From Phycicoccus duodecadis (GTDB taxonomy: Bacteria > Actinomycetota > Actinomycetes > Actinomycetales > Dermatophilaceae), in NCBI RefSeq assembly GCF_002846495.1, contig NZ_PJNE01000001.1, positions 930,001 through 994,000 on the forward strand: DNA of 64,000 bases, given 5' to 3'. Positions 8,874 through 17,675 of this stretch are shown one piece after another. The number at the start of each line of letters is the position of its first letter. The stretch's first letter is position 1. Position numbers and translations under genes: made by a program. The notes below the pieces were generated by a model. The model did no database searches, was not told the origin of the DNA, and worked only from the letters and a program-made list of their open reading frames with translations.

Positions 8874-9973
8874 CCGTCGAGCCCCAGCGCGGACGCGACC
8901 GAGTAGGCGTCGACCGGCACCCGCACGGGCACGACCTCGGAGCCGTCGGCGGTGCGCAGGGCCCACTGCGGGTCCTTGAGGCCGTGGCCGGTGACGGTGC
9001 ACACGATCGTGGCGTCGCGCGGGATGCGCCCGGCGCGGTGCATCTTGAGCAGCCCGGCGATGCTCGCGGCCGAGCCCGGCTCGACGAAGATCCCCTCGGT
9101 GGAGGAGAGCAGACGGTGCGCCTCGAGGATCTCGTCGTCGGTGACGCTGTCGATGAGACCGCCGGACTCGTCGCGGGCCGCCTCGGCCTGACGCCACGAC
9201 GCGGGGTTGCCGATGCGGATGGCGGTGGCGATGGTCTCGGGGTCGTCGACCGGGTGGCCGAGCACGATGGGCGCGGCGCCGGCGGCCTGGAAGCCCCACA
9301 TCGCCGGCCGGCGGGTGGCCACGGGATCGAGTACCGCTCCCCCGAGTCCGACTGTGGGAGAGGCGTACTCGCAGTAGCCGCGCCAGTACGCGGTGATGTT
9401 GCCGGCGTTGCCCACCGGCAGCACGTGGATGTCCGGGGCGTCGCCGAGCGCGTCGACGACCTCGAAGGCCGCCGTCTTCTGGCCCTCGATGCGCGCGGGG
9501 TTGACCGAGTTGACCAGCTCGACCGGGTACGACTCGGCCAGCTTGCGGGCGACCGTGAGGCAGTCGTCGAAGTTGCCCTCGACCTGGATCAGGGTGGCGC
9601 CGTGGGCGATCGCCTGGCTGAGCTTGCCCATCGCGATCTTGCCGTCGGGGACCAGGACGGCGCACGTCATCCCGGCCTTCACCGCGTAGGCGGCCGCACT
9701 GGCCGAGGTGTTGCCGGTGCTCGCGCAGATGACCGCCCGCGCCCCGTTGAGCTTGGCGGCCGAGATGGCGGCCGTCATCCCGCGGTCCTTGAACGACGCG
9801 GTGGGGTTCAGCCCCTCGTACTTGACGTGCACGCTCGCGCCGGTGAGCTCCGAGAGGCCCTCACAGGCGATGAGCGGGGTCCCGCCCTCGTGCAGGGTCA
9901 CGACCGGTGCGCCGGCCAGGCTCGGGAGGCGGTCGGCGTACTCGCGGATGACTCCGCGCCACTGGTGTGCCAC
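8870..9973 (-). CDS. thrC: Threonine synthase
   Basis: PLP enzyme that converts O-phosphohomoserine to threonine. 367 residues, the short actinobacterial class. The PLP lysine is K62 in [11 protein letters not shown], and the phosphate-binding loop is VGNAGNI. The start is a GTG at 9973 with GGAAGGGG about 8 nt upstream. It lies 3 nt after the hom stop and overlaps thrB by 4 nt. Confidence 0.97.
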   Translation of the reverse strand: MAHQWRGVIREYADRLPSLAGAPVVTLHEGGTPLIACEGLSELTGASVHVKYEGLNPTASFKDRGMTAAISAAKLNGARAVICASTGNTSASAAAYAVKAGMTCAVLVPDGKIAMGKLSQAIAHGATLIQVEGNFDDCLTVARKLAESYPVELVNSVNPARIEGQKTAAFEVVDALGDAPDIHVLPVGNAGNITAYWRGYCEYASPTVGLGGAVLDPVATRRPAMWGFQAAGAAPIVLGHPVDDPETIATAIRIGNPASWRQAEAARDESGGLIDSVTDDEILEAHRLLSSTEGIFVEPGSAASIAGLLKMHRAGRIPRDATIVCTVTGHGLKDPQWALRTADGSEVVPVRVPVDAYSVASALGLDG

Positions 9974-9976
9974 GGC

Positions 9977-11323
9977 TCAGGCCCCTTCCACGCGCATGAC
10001 GGAGGCGACGTCGTCGACGGCGTCGAGCGAGCCCAGCGCCGAGACGGTGGCCGACAGGGCGGCGTCGCTGGCGCGGTGGGTGACGACGATGAGCTTGGCC
10101 CGCTCGCCCTCGCCCGCCACGGCCTGCTGGCGCACGGTCTCGATCGAGACGCCGTGGTCGGCGAAGGCCGCCGCGACCTGCGCGAGCACGCCCGGACGGT
10201 CGGCCACGTCGAGGCTGATGTGGTACCGCGTGACGGCCTGTCCCATGTCGACCACCGGCAGGTCGGCGTAGGCCGACTCCCCCGGGCCTCGGCCGCCCGC
10301 CACCCGGTGACGCGCCACGGCGACCACGTCGCCGAGCACCGCCGAGGCGGTGGGATCACCGCCGGCGCCGCGACCGTAGAACATCAGCTCTCCGGCCGCC
10401 GCCGACTCGACGAAGACCGCGTTGAAGGCTTCGCGCACACTCGCGAGCGGGTGGCTGCGCGGCACCATCGCGGGGTGCACCCGCACGCTCACGGCATCGG
10501 TGCCGTCGGCGGTCACCCGCTCGCAGATCGCGAGCAGCTTGACGACGCAGTCGTTCTCGCGCGCCGCCCGGATGTCGGCGGCGGTGACCTCGGTGATGCC
10601 CTCGCGGTGCACGTCGGCGGCCGAGACGCGGGTGTGGAAGGCGAGACTGGCCAGGATGGCCGCCTTGGCGGCGGCGTCGAAGCCTTCGATGTCGGCGGTG
10701 GGGTCGGCCTCGGCGTAGCCCAGCGCCTGGGCCTGCGCCACGGTCTCGGCGAAGCCCGCCCCGGAGACGTCCATCGCGTCGAGCACGAAGTTGGTGGTGC
10801 CGTTGACGATGCCCATGACCTTGCGGACGTGGTCGCCGGCCAGCGACTCCTGGATGGGGCGCAGGATCGGGATGGCGCCCGCGACGGCCGCCTCGTAGTA
10901 GAGGTCGACGCCGTACCGGGCCGCCGTGTCGTAGAGGGTCGGGCCGTCCTCGGCGAGCAGCGCCTTGTTGGCCGACACCACCGAGGCACCGTGCTCCATG
11001 GCCCGCAGGATGAGCGCCCGCGCGGGGTCGATGCCGCCGATCACCTCGATGACGACGTCGGCCCGGGTGACGAGCTCCTCGGCGTCGGCGGTGAAGAGGG
11101 CCGGGTCGACCGGGACGTCGGGCCGGGGACGCTGCGGGCGGCGCACGGCGATGCCGACGATCTCGAGGCGGGCGCCGGCGCGGGCGGCCAGGTCGTCGGC
11201 CTGCTCGACGAGCATCCGGGCGACCGCCGAGCCGACGACACCGCAGCCCAGCAGGGCCACGCGCAGGGGGGCACCGGGTTCGTGCGCCATGGGGGGTCGG
11301 GTCTCCTCGGGCTGGGGGCTCAC
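9977..11323 (-). CDS. hom: Homoserine dehydrogenase
   Basis: NAD(P)-dependent reduction of aspartate semialdehyde to homoserine, the branch point from lysine to threonine and methionine. Up to 448 residues. The Rossmann motif is VALLGCGVVGSAVARML, followed by catalytic-domain segments such as VNGTTNFVLDAM and YAEADPTADIEGFDAAAK, and a C-terminal ACT domain (ISLDVADRPGVLAQVAAAF) implying feedback control by threonine. The GTG at 11323 makes a 4-bp overlap with lysA. An ATG 11 codons in (11290) with GAGGAG 12 nt upstream is the alternative start. Confidence 0.95.
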   Translation of the reverse strand: MSPQPEETRPPMAHEPGAPLRVALLGCGVVGSAVARMLVEQADDLAARAGARLEIVGIAVRRPQRPRPDVPVDPALFTADAEELVTRADVVIEVIGGIDPARALILRAMEHGASVVSANKALLAEDGPTLYDTAARYGVDLYYEAAVAGAIPILRPIQESLAGDHVRKVMGIVNGTTNFVLDAMDVSGAGFAETVAQAQALGYAEADPTADIEGFDAAAKAAILASLAFHTRVSAADVHREGITEVTAADIRAARENDCVVKLLAICERVTADGTDAVSVRVHPAMVPRSHPLASVREAFNAVFVESAAAGELMFYGRGAGGDPTASAVLGDVVAVARHRVAGGRGPGESAYADLPVVDMGQAVTRYHISLDVADRPGVLAQVAAAFADHGVSIETVRQQAVAGEGERAKLIVVTHRASDAALSATVSALGSLDAVDDVASVMRVEGA

Positions 11324-12759
11324 GCGTCCGCCACGTCGAGGGCGAGCAGGTCGTCGATCGTCTCACGACGTACGACGACGCGGCTGCGGCCGCCACGGAC
11401 GGCCACGACCGGCGGTCGCGGGGTGTGGTTGTACTGGCTCGACAGGCTGCGGCAGTAGGCGCCGGTACCGGGGACCGCCACCAGGTCGCCCGGGGCGATG
11501 TCGGCCGGGAGGTACTCGTCGAGGACGACGATGTCGCCGCTCTCGCAGTGCCGCCCCACCACCCGCGCCAGCACCGGCTCGGCGGTGGAGCGGCGGCTCG
11601 CCAGGGTGCAGGAGTAGTCGGCCTCGTAGAGGGCGGGGCGCGCGTTGTCGCTCATCCCGCCGTCGACCGCCACGTACGTGCGGGCGTGACCGCCGCCGAG
11701 CTCGACCCGCTTGACGGTGCCGACCTCGTACAGGGTGAAGGTGCTGGGGCCGACGATGGCGCGCCCGGGCTCGACCGAGACCCGCGGCACCCGGGTGTTG
11801 TCGCCGTCGCCCAGCACCTTGAACTCGCGCTCGACGATGTCGGCCATCGCCTCGGCCAGCACGGCCGGCGGCAGCGGGGTGTGCTGCGAGGTGTAGGCGA
11901 TGCCGTAGCCGCCGCCGAGGTCCATCTCGGGCATCGACACCCCGTGCTCGGCCTCGACCTGCGCGTGCAGCCCGACCAGCCGGTGCACCGCCGCCTCGAA
12001 GCCGCCGGTGTCGAAGATCTGGCTCCCGATGTGGCTGTGCAGCCCGAGCAGCTCGACGGCCTCCGGGTGCGCGAGCAGGCGCCCGACCGCCTCCATCGCC
12101 TGCCCGCCCGCGAGGCTGAAGCCGAACTTCTGGTCCTCGTGGCCGGTCGCGATGAACTCGTGGGTGTGCGCCTCGACGCCGACGGTGACCCGCACCATCA
12201 CGCGGGCCCGGACGCCGAGCTCGGCGGCCAGCGCGACCACCCGCTCGATCTCGTGGAAGGAGTCGACGACGATGCGGCCGACGCCGTACTCGAGCGCGGC
12301 GCGCAGCTCGGCGACGGTCTTGTTGTTGCCGTGGAACGCGATCCGCTCCCCCGGGAACCCGACCCGCTGGGCCACGGCCAGCTCGCCGCCGGTGCACACG
12401 TCCAGGAACAGCCCCTCCTCCTGCACCCACCGGGCGACGGCGGTGCACAGGAAGGCCTTGCCGGCGTAGTACACGTCGGCGCCGCCGAAGCGCTCGAAGG
12501 CGGACGCGAAGCCGTCACGGAAAGCGCCTGCCCGGGAACGGAAGTCGTCCTCGTCGAGGACGTACGCGGCGGTGCCGTGCTCCGCGGCCAGCGTCACGAC
12601 GTCGATGCCCGCCACCGTGAGGCGGCCGGCGTCGTCCCGCGCGACCGAGGACGCCCACAGCTGCGGCAGCAGCTCCATGACGTCGGCCGGGTAGGGCAGG
12701 TAGAGCGGCGGGCCGCCGTACCCCTCGGCGTGGAGGGCGCCGGCCTCGTGGGAACGCAT
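11320..12759 (-). CDS. lysA: Diaminopimelate decarboxylase
   Basis: Last step of lysine synthesis: decarboxylates meso-DAP using PLP. 479 residues. The PLP lysine is K101 in DVYYAGKAFLC. HSHIGSQI, GGGYGIAY, EPGRAIVG and GRHCESGDI are the standard alanine-racemase-fold decarboxylase motifs. An extra ~35 residues at the N-terminus resemble other actinobacterial LysA. The ATG at 12759 has GAGGGG upstream, and the gene follows argS by 11 nt, a common actinobacterial order. Confidence 0.97.
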   Translation of the reverse strand: MRSHEAGALHAEGYGGPPLYLPYPADVMELLPQLWASSVARDDAGRLTVAGIDVVTLAAEHGTAAYVLDEDDFRSRAGAFRDGFASAFERFGGADVYYAGKAFLCTAVARWVQEEGLFLDVCTGGELAVAQRVGFPGERIAFHGNNKTVAELRAALEYGVGRIVVDSFHEIERVVALAAELGVRARVMVRVTVGVEAHTHEFIATGHEDQKFGFSLAGGQAMEAVGRLLAHPEAVELLGLHSHIGSQIFDTGGFEAAVHRLVGLHAQVEAEHGVSMPEMDLGGGYGIAYTSQHTPLPPAVLAEAMADIVEREFKVLGDGDNTRVPRVSVEPGRAIVGPSTFTLYEVGTVKRVELGGGHARTYVAVDGGMSDNARPALYEADYSCTLASRRSTAEPVLARVVGRHCESGDIVVLDEYLPADIAPGDLVAVPGTGAYCRSLSSQYNHTPRPPVVAVRGGRSRVVVRRETIDDLLALDVADA

Positions 12760-12770
12760 GGGTCAGCCCC

Positions 12771-14417
12771 TCACATCCGGTCGGGGGCGCTGACGCCGAG
12801 CAGGGCCAGCCCGTTGGCGAGGACCTGCCCGGTGGCGTCGTTGAGCCAGAGCCGCGTGCGGTGCAGGTCGGTGACCTCCTCGTCGGCGTTCTGCGGGCGG
12901 ACGCGGCAGGTGTCGTACCACTTGTGGAACCGCGCGGCGAGCTCCTCGAGGTAGCGTGCCACCCGGTGCGGCTCGAGCAGGTGGGCCGCCTGCGCGACGA
13001 CCCGCGGGAAGTCGCCGAGGACCGCGAGGAGGGCGGCCTCGGTGGGGTCGGTGAGCAGCGCGGCGTCGAACCCCTCGTCGCGGCGCACTCCGTCCTCACC
13101 CGCGAGCCGCGCGACGTTCGCGGTGCGCGCGTGGGCGTACTGCACGTAGAAGACCGGGTTGTCGTTGGTCTGCTTGCGCAGCTCCTCGCCGTCGAGCGAG
13201 AGCGGGCTGTCGGAGGGGTAGCGCGACAGCGAGTAGCGCACCGCATCGGAGCCGATCCACTCGATGAGCTCGTCCATGTAGATGGCGTTGCCGAGGCGCT
13301 TGCCCATCCGCTGCCCCGCGATGGCGACGAGCTGGCCGATCTTGACCTCGATGTTGTGCTCGGGGTCGTCGCCCGCGCAGGCCGCGATGGCCTTGAGCCG
13401 GTTGATGTAGCCGTGGTGGTCGGCGCCGAGCAGGTAGACCTTCTCGTCGAAGCCGCGGTCCTTCTTGCTCAGGTAGTAGGCGGCGTCGGCGGCGAAGTAC
13501 GTGGGCTCGCCGTTGGCGCGGATGAGGACGCGGTCCTTGTCGTCGGTGAAGTCGGTGGTGCGCAGCCAGACCGCACCCTCCTGGTCGAAGACGTGCCCCT
13601 GGCCGCGCAGCCGCTCGACGGCCCGGCCGACGGCGCCGCCCTCGTGCAGGGTGCGCTCGGAGAACCACACGTCGAAGTGCACGCCGAACCGGTCGAGGGT
13701 GGCGCGGATGGCCTCGAGCTGGGCGACGTACCCCAGGTCGCGCGCCACGGCCAGGGCCTCCTCGCGCGGGAGGTCGAGCAGGTCGGGTCGCTGCGCCAGC
13801 ACCTCCCGGGCCCGGTCGGCCACGTACTCGCCGGGGTAGCCGTCCTCCGGGGGCTCCTGGCCGGCCGCCCGGGCCAGCACCGAGGCGCCGAACTTGTCCA
13901 TCTGGGCGCCGGCGTCGTTGATGTAGTACTCGGCCGTCACCTGCGCGCCGGTGGCCGCGAGGAGGCGGCGCATGGCGTCGCCGAGGGCGGCCCAGCGGGT
14001 GTGGCCGATGTGCAGCGGGCCGGTGGGGTTGGCCGAGATGAACTCGAGGTTGACGACCCGCCCGGACTCGCTGGTGCCGTGGCCGTAGGTCTCCCCCGCC
14101 TCGACGATGCTGCGCGCGAGCTCACCGGCCGACGCGGCGTCGAGGCTGATGTTGAGGAAGCCCGGGCCCGCGACGTCGACGGCCGCGACCCCGGGGACGG
14201 CGCCGAGCCGGGCGGCCAGCAGCTCGGCGACGGCGCGCGGCGGCATCCCGGCCGGCTTGGCCAGCTGGAGCGCGATGTTGGTGGCCCAGTCGCCGTGCTC
14301 GCGGCTGCGCGGACGCTCGACCCTGACCTCGGCCGGCACGGGCGCGGTGAGGTCACCGGCGTCGACGGCGGACTGGAGGGCACCGCGGATGGCGGTCGAG
14401 AGCTCTTCGGGGGTCAC
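12771..14417 (-). CDS. argS: Arginyl-tRNA synthetase
   Basis: Class I synthetase charging tRNA-Arg. 548 residues. The N-terminal additional domain is followed by the HIGH motif HIGHTRW near residue 130. The KMSKS equivalent is degenerate (MGKRLGN), as is usual for ArgRS. The C-terminal helical anticodon-binding domain ends ALLGVSAPDRM. The GTG at 14417 has no ribosome binding site; a TAAACT hexamer 7 nt upstream, inside the end of the response regulator gene, suggests a leaderless transcript. Confidence 0.97.
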   Translation of the reverse strand: MTPEELSTAIRGALQSAVDAGDLTAPVPAEVRVERPRSREHGDWATNIALQLAKPAGMPPRAVAELLAARLGAVPGVAAVDVAGPGFLNISLDAASAGELARSIVEAGETYGHGTSESGRVVNLEFISANPTGPLHIGHTRWAALGDAMRRLLAATGAQVTAEYYINDAGAQMDKFGASVLARAAGQEPPEDGYPGEYVADRAREVLAQRPDLLDLPREEALAVARDLGYVAQLEAIRATLDRFGVHFDVWFSERTLHEGGAVGRAVERLRGQGHVFDQEGAVWLRTTDFTDDKDRVLIRANGEPTYFAADAAYYLSKKDRGFDEKVYLLGADHHGYINRLKAIAACAGDDPEHNIEVKIGQLVAIAGQRMGKRLGNAIYMDELIEWIGSDAVRYSLSRYPSDSPLSLDGEELRKQTNDNPVFYVQYAHARTANVARLAGEDGVRRDEGFDAALLTDPTEAALLAVLGDFPRVVAQAAHLLEPHRVARYLEELAARFHKWYDTCRVRPQNADEEVTDLHRTRLWLNDATGQVLANGLALLGVSAPDRM

Positions 14418-14424
14418 CCGCGCG

Positions 14425-14430
14425 AGTTTA
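14425..14430 (-). promoter_or_regulatory. TAAACT -10 hexamer for argS
   Basis: TAAACT reads on the minus strand, 7 nt before the argS GTG. It overlaps the stop region of the response regulator gene, so the argS-lysA-hom-thrCB unit probably has its own leaderless promoter. Confidence 0.5.
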
Positions 14431-14856
14431 TCGGCGGCGCCGCCGTCGCCGACCGCCCGCCGCCAGCCGTGAGACGGTGTCGACGACCTCGTCGGGGTCG
14501 AACGGCTTGGACAGGAAGGCGTCGAAGCCCGCGGTCGTGGCGTCGCGCAGCGTCACCCCGGCGCTGGCGGCGGTGATCAGCACCACCGGCACGGTGTCGA
14601 GCCGCGGGTGCGAGCGGATGGCCGCGATGGCCCACCAGCCGTCGTAGGGCGACATCTGCTGGTCGAGCAGGATGACGCGCGGCACCGGCTCGTGCGGGTC
14701 GATGAGGCGGGCCATCGCCTGGTGGCCGTCACTGGCCTCCTCCACGGCGAAGCCGGCGAGCTCGAGGTTGATCCGCAGGAGCCGGCGGATGCCCTCGGTG
14801 TCGTCGCACACGAGGACCAGCGCTGCAGCGCCGGGGTCCTCCGGCCCGGATTGCAT
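14428..14856 (-). CDS. Single-domain response regulator
   Basis: 142 residues, a CheY-like receiver with no output domain. The acidic pair CDDTEG, the phosphoacceptor Asp in VILLDQQMSPYDGWW, the Thr/Ser switch in VVLITAASAG and the Lys in FLSKPFDPDE are all present. The C-terminus is a run of arginines. No histidine kinase lies nearby. The ATG at 14856 is preferred over an upstream in-frame codon: a TAGGCT hexamer lies exactly 7 nt before it and no ribosome binding site is seen. Confidence 0.88.
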   Translation of the reverse strand: MQSGPEDPGAAALVLVCDDTEGIRRLLRINLELAGFAVEEASDGHQAMARLIDPHEPVPRVILLDQQMSPYDGWWAIAAIRSHPRLDTVPVVLITAASAGVTLRDATTAGFDAFLSKPFDPDEVVDTVSRLAAGGRRRRRRR

Positions 14857-14863
14857 GAGGGCC

Positions 14864-14869
14864 AGCCTA
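14864..14869 (-). promoter_or_regulatory. TAGGCT -10 hexamer for the response regulator
   Basis: TANNNT-type hexamer 7 nt upstream of the ATG at 14856, which suggests leaderless transcription. It lies back to back with the tRNA-Arg upstream region. Confidence 0.5.
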
Positions 14870-14926
14870 GGCTGATAACCTCGCCCCGCGTCGCAGAATC
14901 GTTCGTGCGGCGACACCGGCTTGCCC

Positions 14927-14998
14927 GCCCCCGTAGCTCAGGGGATAGAGCACCGCCCTCCGGAGGCGGGAGCGTAGGTTCGAATCCTACCGGGGGCA
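14927..14998 (+). tRNA. tRNA-Arg (anticodon CCG)
   Basis: The 7-bp acceptor stem pairs GCCCCCG with CGGGGGC. The D-arm contains AGCTCAGGGGATAGAGC, the anticodon stem CCGCC/GGCGG holds loop CTCCGGA (anticodon CCG, reading CGG), and the T-arm is GTAGG TTCGAAT CCTAC. The discriminator is A; CCA is not encoded. Confidence 0.97.
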
Positions 14999-15004
14999 CA
15001 GTCC

Positions 15005-15055
15005 AGAGCGGCTTGGTCCTCACGCGCGGAGCGCGTCAGGACCAAGCCGCTTCTC
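15005..15055. terminator. Strong terminator after tRNA-Arg
   Basis: AGCGGCTTGGTCCT (15007-15020) pairs with 15038-15051. An inner ACGCGC/GCGCGT stem closes a GGA loop. TTCTCT follows on the plus strand. It can also serve the convergent CBS-domain operon. Confidence 0.85.
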
Positions 15056-15141
15056 TGTGCCACCAGGGGGATGACGGGAGCGGCGCGAGGGGGTGAGGGG
15101 CGAACCCGCTCGCGCCGCGGCTCCTACCGGGGCACCGGGGC

Positions 15142-16173
15142 TCAGGAGCGCTGTGAGGCGTCGGACACCTCGCCGACCAGCTCCTCGATGACGTCCTCGA
15201 GGAAGACCACCCCCACGACCACACCCTCGTCGTCGACCACGCGCGCCAGGTGCGAGCCGCTCTGCTGCATGGTCTGCAGCACCGACTCGACCTCGTCGCC
15301 CGGGCGGACGGTGGCCATCCGGCGTACCCGTTTGCCGGGGACCGGCTCGTGGCGCTCCTCGTCGTCGGCGTACAGCACGTCCTTGAGGTGCAGGTAGCCC
15401 GACAGCTCGCCGGAGTCGTCGAGCACGGGGTAGCGCGAGTAGCCGTGCTTGGCCACCAGGCGCTCGACATCGGCCGGGGTCGCCTCGGCCGTCACGGTGA
15501 CCAGCGACGACACCCCCACGCCCACATCGGCGGCGTCCTTGTCGCTGAACTCCAGCGCCGCGCCGAGCCGCTCGTAGTCGCGGGCCCCGACCAGCCCCTC
15601 GTCGCGGGACTCGTCGAGGATGTGCGCGACCTCGGCCGCGGTGAACGTCGACGAGATCTCGTCCTTGGGCTCGACCCCGAAGAGCCGGATGGCGCCCTTG
15701 GCGGTCCAGTCCATCGCGTGGATGACCGGGGCCACGACCTTCGAGACCATCACCAGCGGCGGCACCAGCGCGATCGCGGCGCGCTCGGGCCGGGCGATGG
15801 AGATGTTCTTGGGGATCATCTCGCCGTAGACGACGTGCAGGAAGACCACGATCGCCAGGGCCAGCGCGAGCGCCACGACGTCGGCGACCACGGTCGACAG
15901 GCCGAGGCGCTCGACGACCGGCACGAAGGCGTGGTGCAGGGCGGCCTCGGAGACCGCACCGAGCAGCACCGAGCAGACGGTGATGCCCAGCTGGCAGGTG
16001 GCCAGCAGGATGCCCGTGCGCTGGAGCGCCTCGAGGGCGACCCTGGCCCCCTTGCTGCCGGCGTCGGCGAGCGGCTCGAGCTGGCTGCGCCGGGCCGACA
16101 TCGCGGCGAACTCGGCGCCGACGAAGAACGCGTTCGCCGCGAGCAGGACGACGGTGACGAGCACGGTGGTCAT
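15142..16173 (-). CDS. Hemolysin/CorC-type membrane protein, DUF21 plus CBS pair, short form
   Basis: 343 residues: DUF21/CNNM transmembrane domain (~1-190, with the conserved YGEMIPKNISI) followed by two CBS modules (~200-335). It ends right after the second CBS module and lacks the CorC_HlyC domain that its upstream partner keeps. Families of this type are linked to Mg2+/Co2+ efflux, but no transport can be shown from sequence. The ATG at 16173 overlaps the partner's stop (ATGA), so the two are probably co-translated and may heterodimerise. Confidence 0.9.
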   Translation of the reverse strand: MTTVLVTVVLLAANAFFVGAEFAAMSARRSQLEPLADAGSKGARVALEALQRTGILLATCQLGITVCSVLLGAVSEAALHHAFVPVVERLGLSTVVADVVALALALAIVVFLHVVYGEMIPKNISIARPERAAIALVPPLVMVSKVVAPVIHAMDWTAKGAIRLFGVEPKDEISSTFTAAEVAHILDESRDEGLVGARDYERLGAALEFSDKDAADVGVGVSSLVTVTAEATPADVERLVAKHGYSRYPVLDDSGELSGYLHLKDVLYADDEERHEPVPGKRVRRMATVRPGDEVESVLQTMQQSGSHLARVVDDEGVVVGVVFLEDVIEELVGEVSDASQRS

Positions 16174-17513
16174 GCGCCCTCCTCCGCCTCGTCGGTCGTG
16201 GCGCCGTCGGCGTCGGGCGGCCCGGCCGGCAGCAGGCGCAGCCGGTCGACCCGGTGCCCCTCCATGTCGACCACGCGCACGGTCCAGCCGTCGACAGGGA
16301 CCTCGTCACCGACCACCGGCACCCGGCCGAGGGCGGCCATCAGCCATCCGCCGACCGTCTCGTAGGCGTGGCCCTCCGGGATGTCGGCACCGACCCGGGT
16401 GCGCACCTCGTCGGGGCGCCAGAGGCCGGGCACCGTCCAGGAGCCGTCGGGCAGGCGGCGGCCGGTGGTCTGGCCGCGGTCGTGCTCGTCGCTGACCTCC
16501 CCGACGATCTCCTCCACCAGGTCCTCGAGCGTCACCACGCCGGACGTGCCGCCGTACTCGTCGACGACGACCGCCAGCTGCATCCCGCCGCCCCGCAGGC
16601 GCACCAGCAGCGGGTCGAGGCGCAGGGTCTCGGGGACGAAGACGGCCGGCGCCATCAGGGCCGAGACCGGGACGTCGGCCCGGCGCTCGAACGGCACGGC
16701 GATGGCCTTCTTCACGTGCACGATGCCGTCGACGTCGTCCCAGTCGGCACCGACCACGGGGAAGCGCGAGTGCCCGGTACGCCGCGCGAGGGCGACCAGG
16801 TCGGCGGCCGTCTCGGTGCGCTCGATGGAGGTGGCGCGCGAGCGTGGGGTCATCACGTCGGCGGCGGACTGGTCGGCGAACCCCAGCGAGGCGGTGACCA
16901 GGCGCGCGGTGCCGAGGTCGAGCGTGCCCGCCTCGGCCGAGGTGCGCACCAGCGACGCGAGCTCGGCCGGGCTGCGGGCGGCCGAGAGCTCCTCCTGCGG
17001 CTCGATGCCGAGCGCGCGCAGGGTGCGGTTGGCGACGCCGTTGAGCACGAAGATCAGCGGGGTGGAGGCCACGCCGAACCAGTAGACCGGCGCCGCGGAG
17101 ACCTTGGCGGTGGCCAGGGGCAGCGAGACCGCGAGCGTCTTGGGGATCATCTCGCCGACGATCATCGAGAACAGCGTGGCGAGGACGAACGCGAGACCGG
17201 AGGCCACGGACGTGGCCGCGCCCTCGGACAGCCCCAGCGCGCCGGCCGGCCCGGCGAGCAGGACCCCGACCGACGGGGCGGCGATGAAGCCGAGCACCAA
17301 CGTGGTGAGGGTGATGCCGACCTGGCAGGCCGAGAGCTCGGTGGACAGCTGGCGGTGGGAGCGGAGCACCGAGCGGGCACCGGGCTCCCCGGCCGTGACC
17401 GCGCGTTGCACGGTCGGCCGGTCGAGGGCCACGAGCGAGAACTCCGCGGCCACGAAGAGGGCGGTGCCGACCGTGAGGACGACGCCGAGGGCGAGCAGGA
17501 TCCAGGCGGTCAT
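16170..17513 (-). CDS. Hemolysin/CorC-type membrane protein with CBS and CorC_HlyC domains
   Basis: 447 residues. Four membrane segments in a DUF21 domain (IVGEMIPKTLAVSLP near 115-130), a CBS pair (~215-345, ending VVTLEDLVEEIVGEV) and a C-terminal transporter-associated domain (~360-430) containing GGWLMAALGRVPVVGDEV. First gene of a two-gene operon with a shorter paralogue. Probable divalent-cation homeostasis; the ion is not predictable. Confidence 0.92.
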   Translation of the reverse strand: MTAWILLALGVVLTVGTALFVAAEFSLVALDRPTVQRAVTAGEPGARSVLRSHRQLSTELSACQVGITLTTLVLGFIAAPSVGVLLAGPAGALGLSEGAATSVASGLAFVLATLFSMIVGEMIPKTLAVSLPLATAKVSAAPVYWFGVASTPLIFVLNGVANRTLRALGIEPQEELSAARSPAELASLVRTSAEAGTLDLGTARLVTASLGFADQSAADVMTPRSRATSIERTETAADLVALARRTGHSRFPVVGADWDDVDGIVHVKKAIAVPFERRADVPVSALMAPAVFVPETLRLDPLLVRLRGGGMQLAVVVDEYGGTSGVVTLEDLVEEIVGEVSDEHDRGQTTGRRLPDGSWTVPGLWRPDEVRTRVGADIPEGHAYETVGGWLMAALGRVPVVGDEVPVDGWTVRVVDMEGHRVDRLRLLPAGPPDADGATTDEAEEGA

Positions 17514-17675
17514 CGGTCCGTGCGACTCGGGGGATGCATGACACAGCAGCGTACGGGCCGGAGGGGAGGTTCCGGCCCGGCTCCGCCCCGGGACGGACGC
17601 GCCGGTCCACCTGCGGGTCGACCCTCACGCGACGTGGGGCTGCGAGCATCGGGACATGAGTCCAGGAGCACGCCC

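Noticed and set aside
6222..8906. 894-codon plus-strand open frame opposite rho and thrB
   Set aside because: Mirror of the rho and thrB coding strands; no start signal or domain.
9977..12759. Riboswitch or T-box upstream of lysA or hom
   Set aside because: lysA follows argS by 11 nt and hom overlaps lysA, so there is no leader long enough to hold one.
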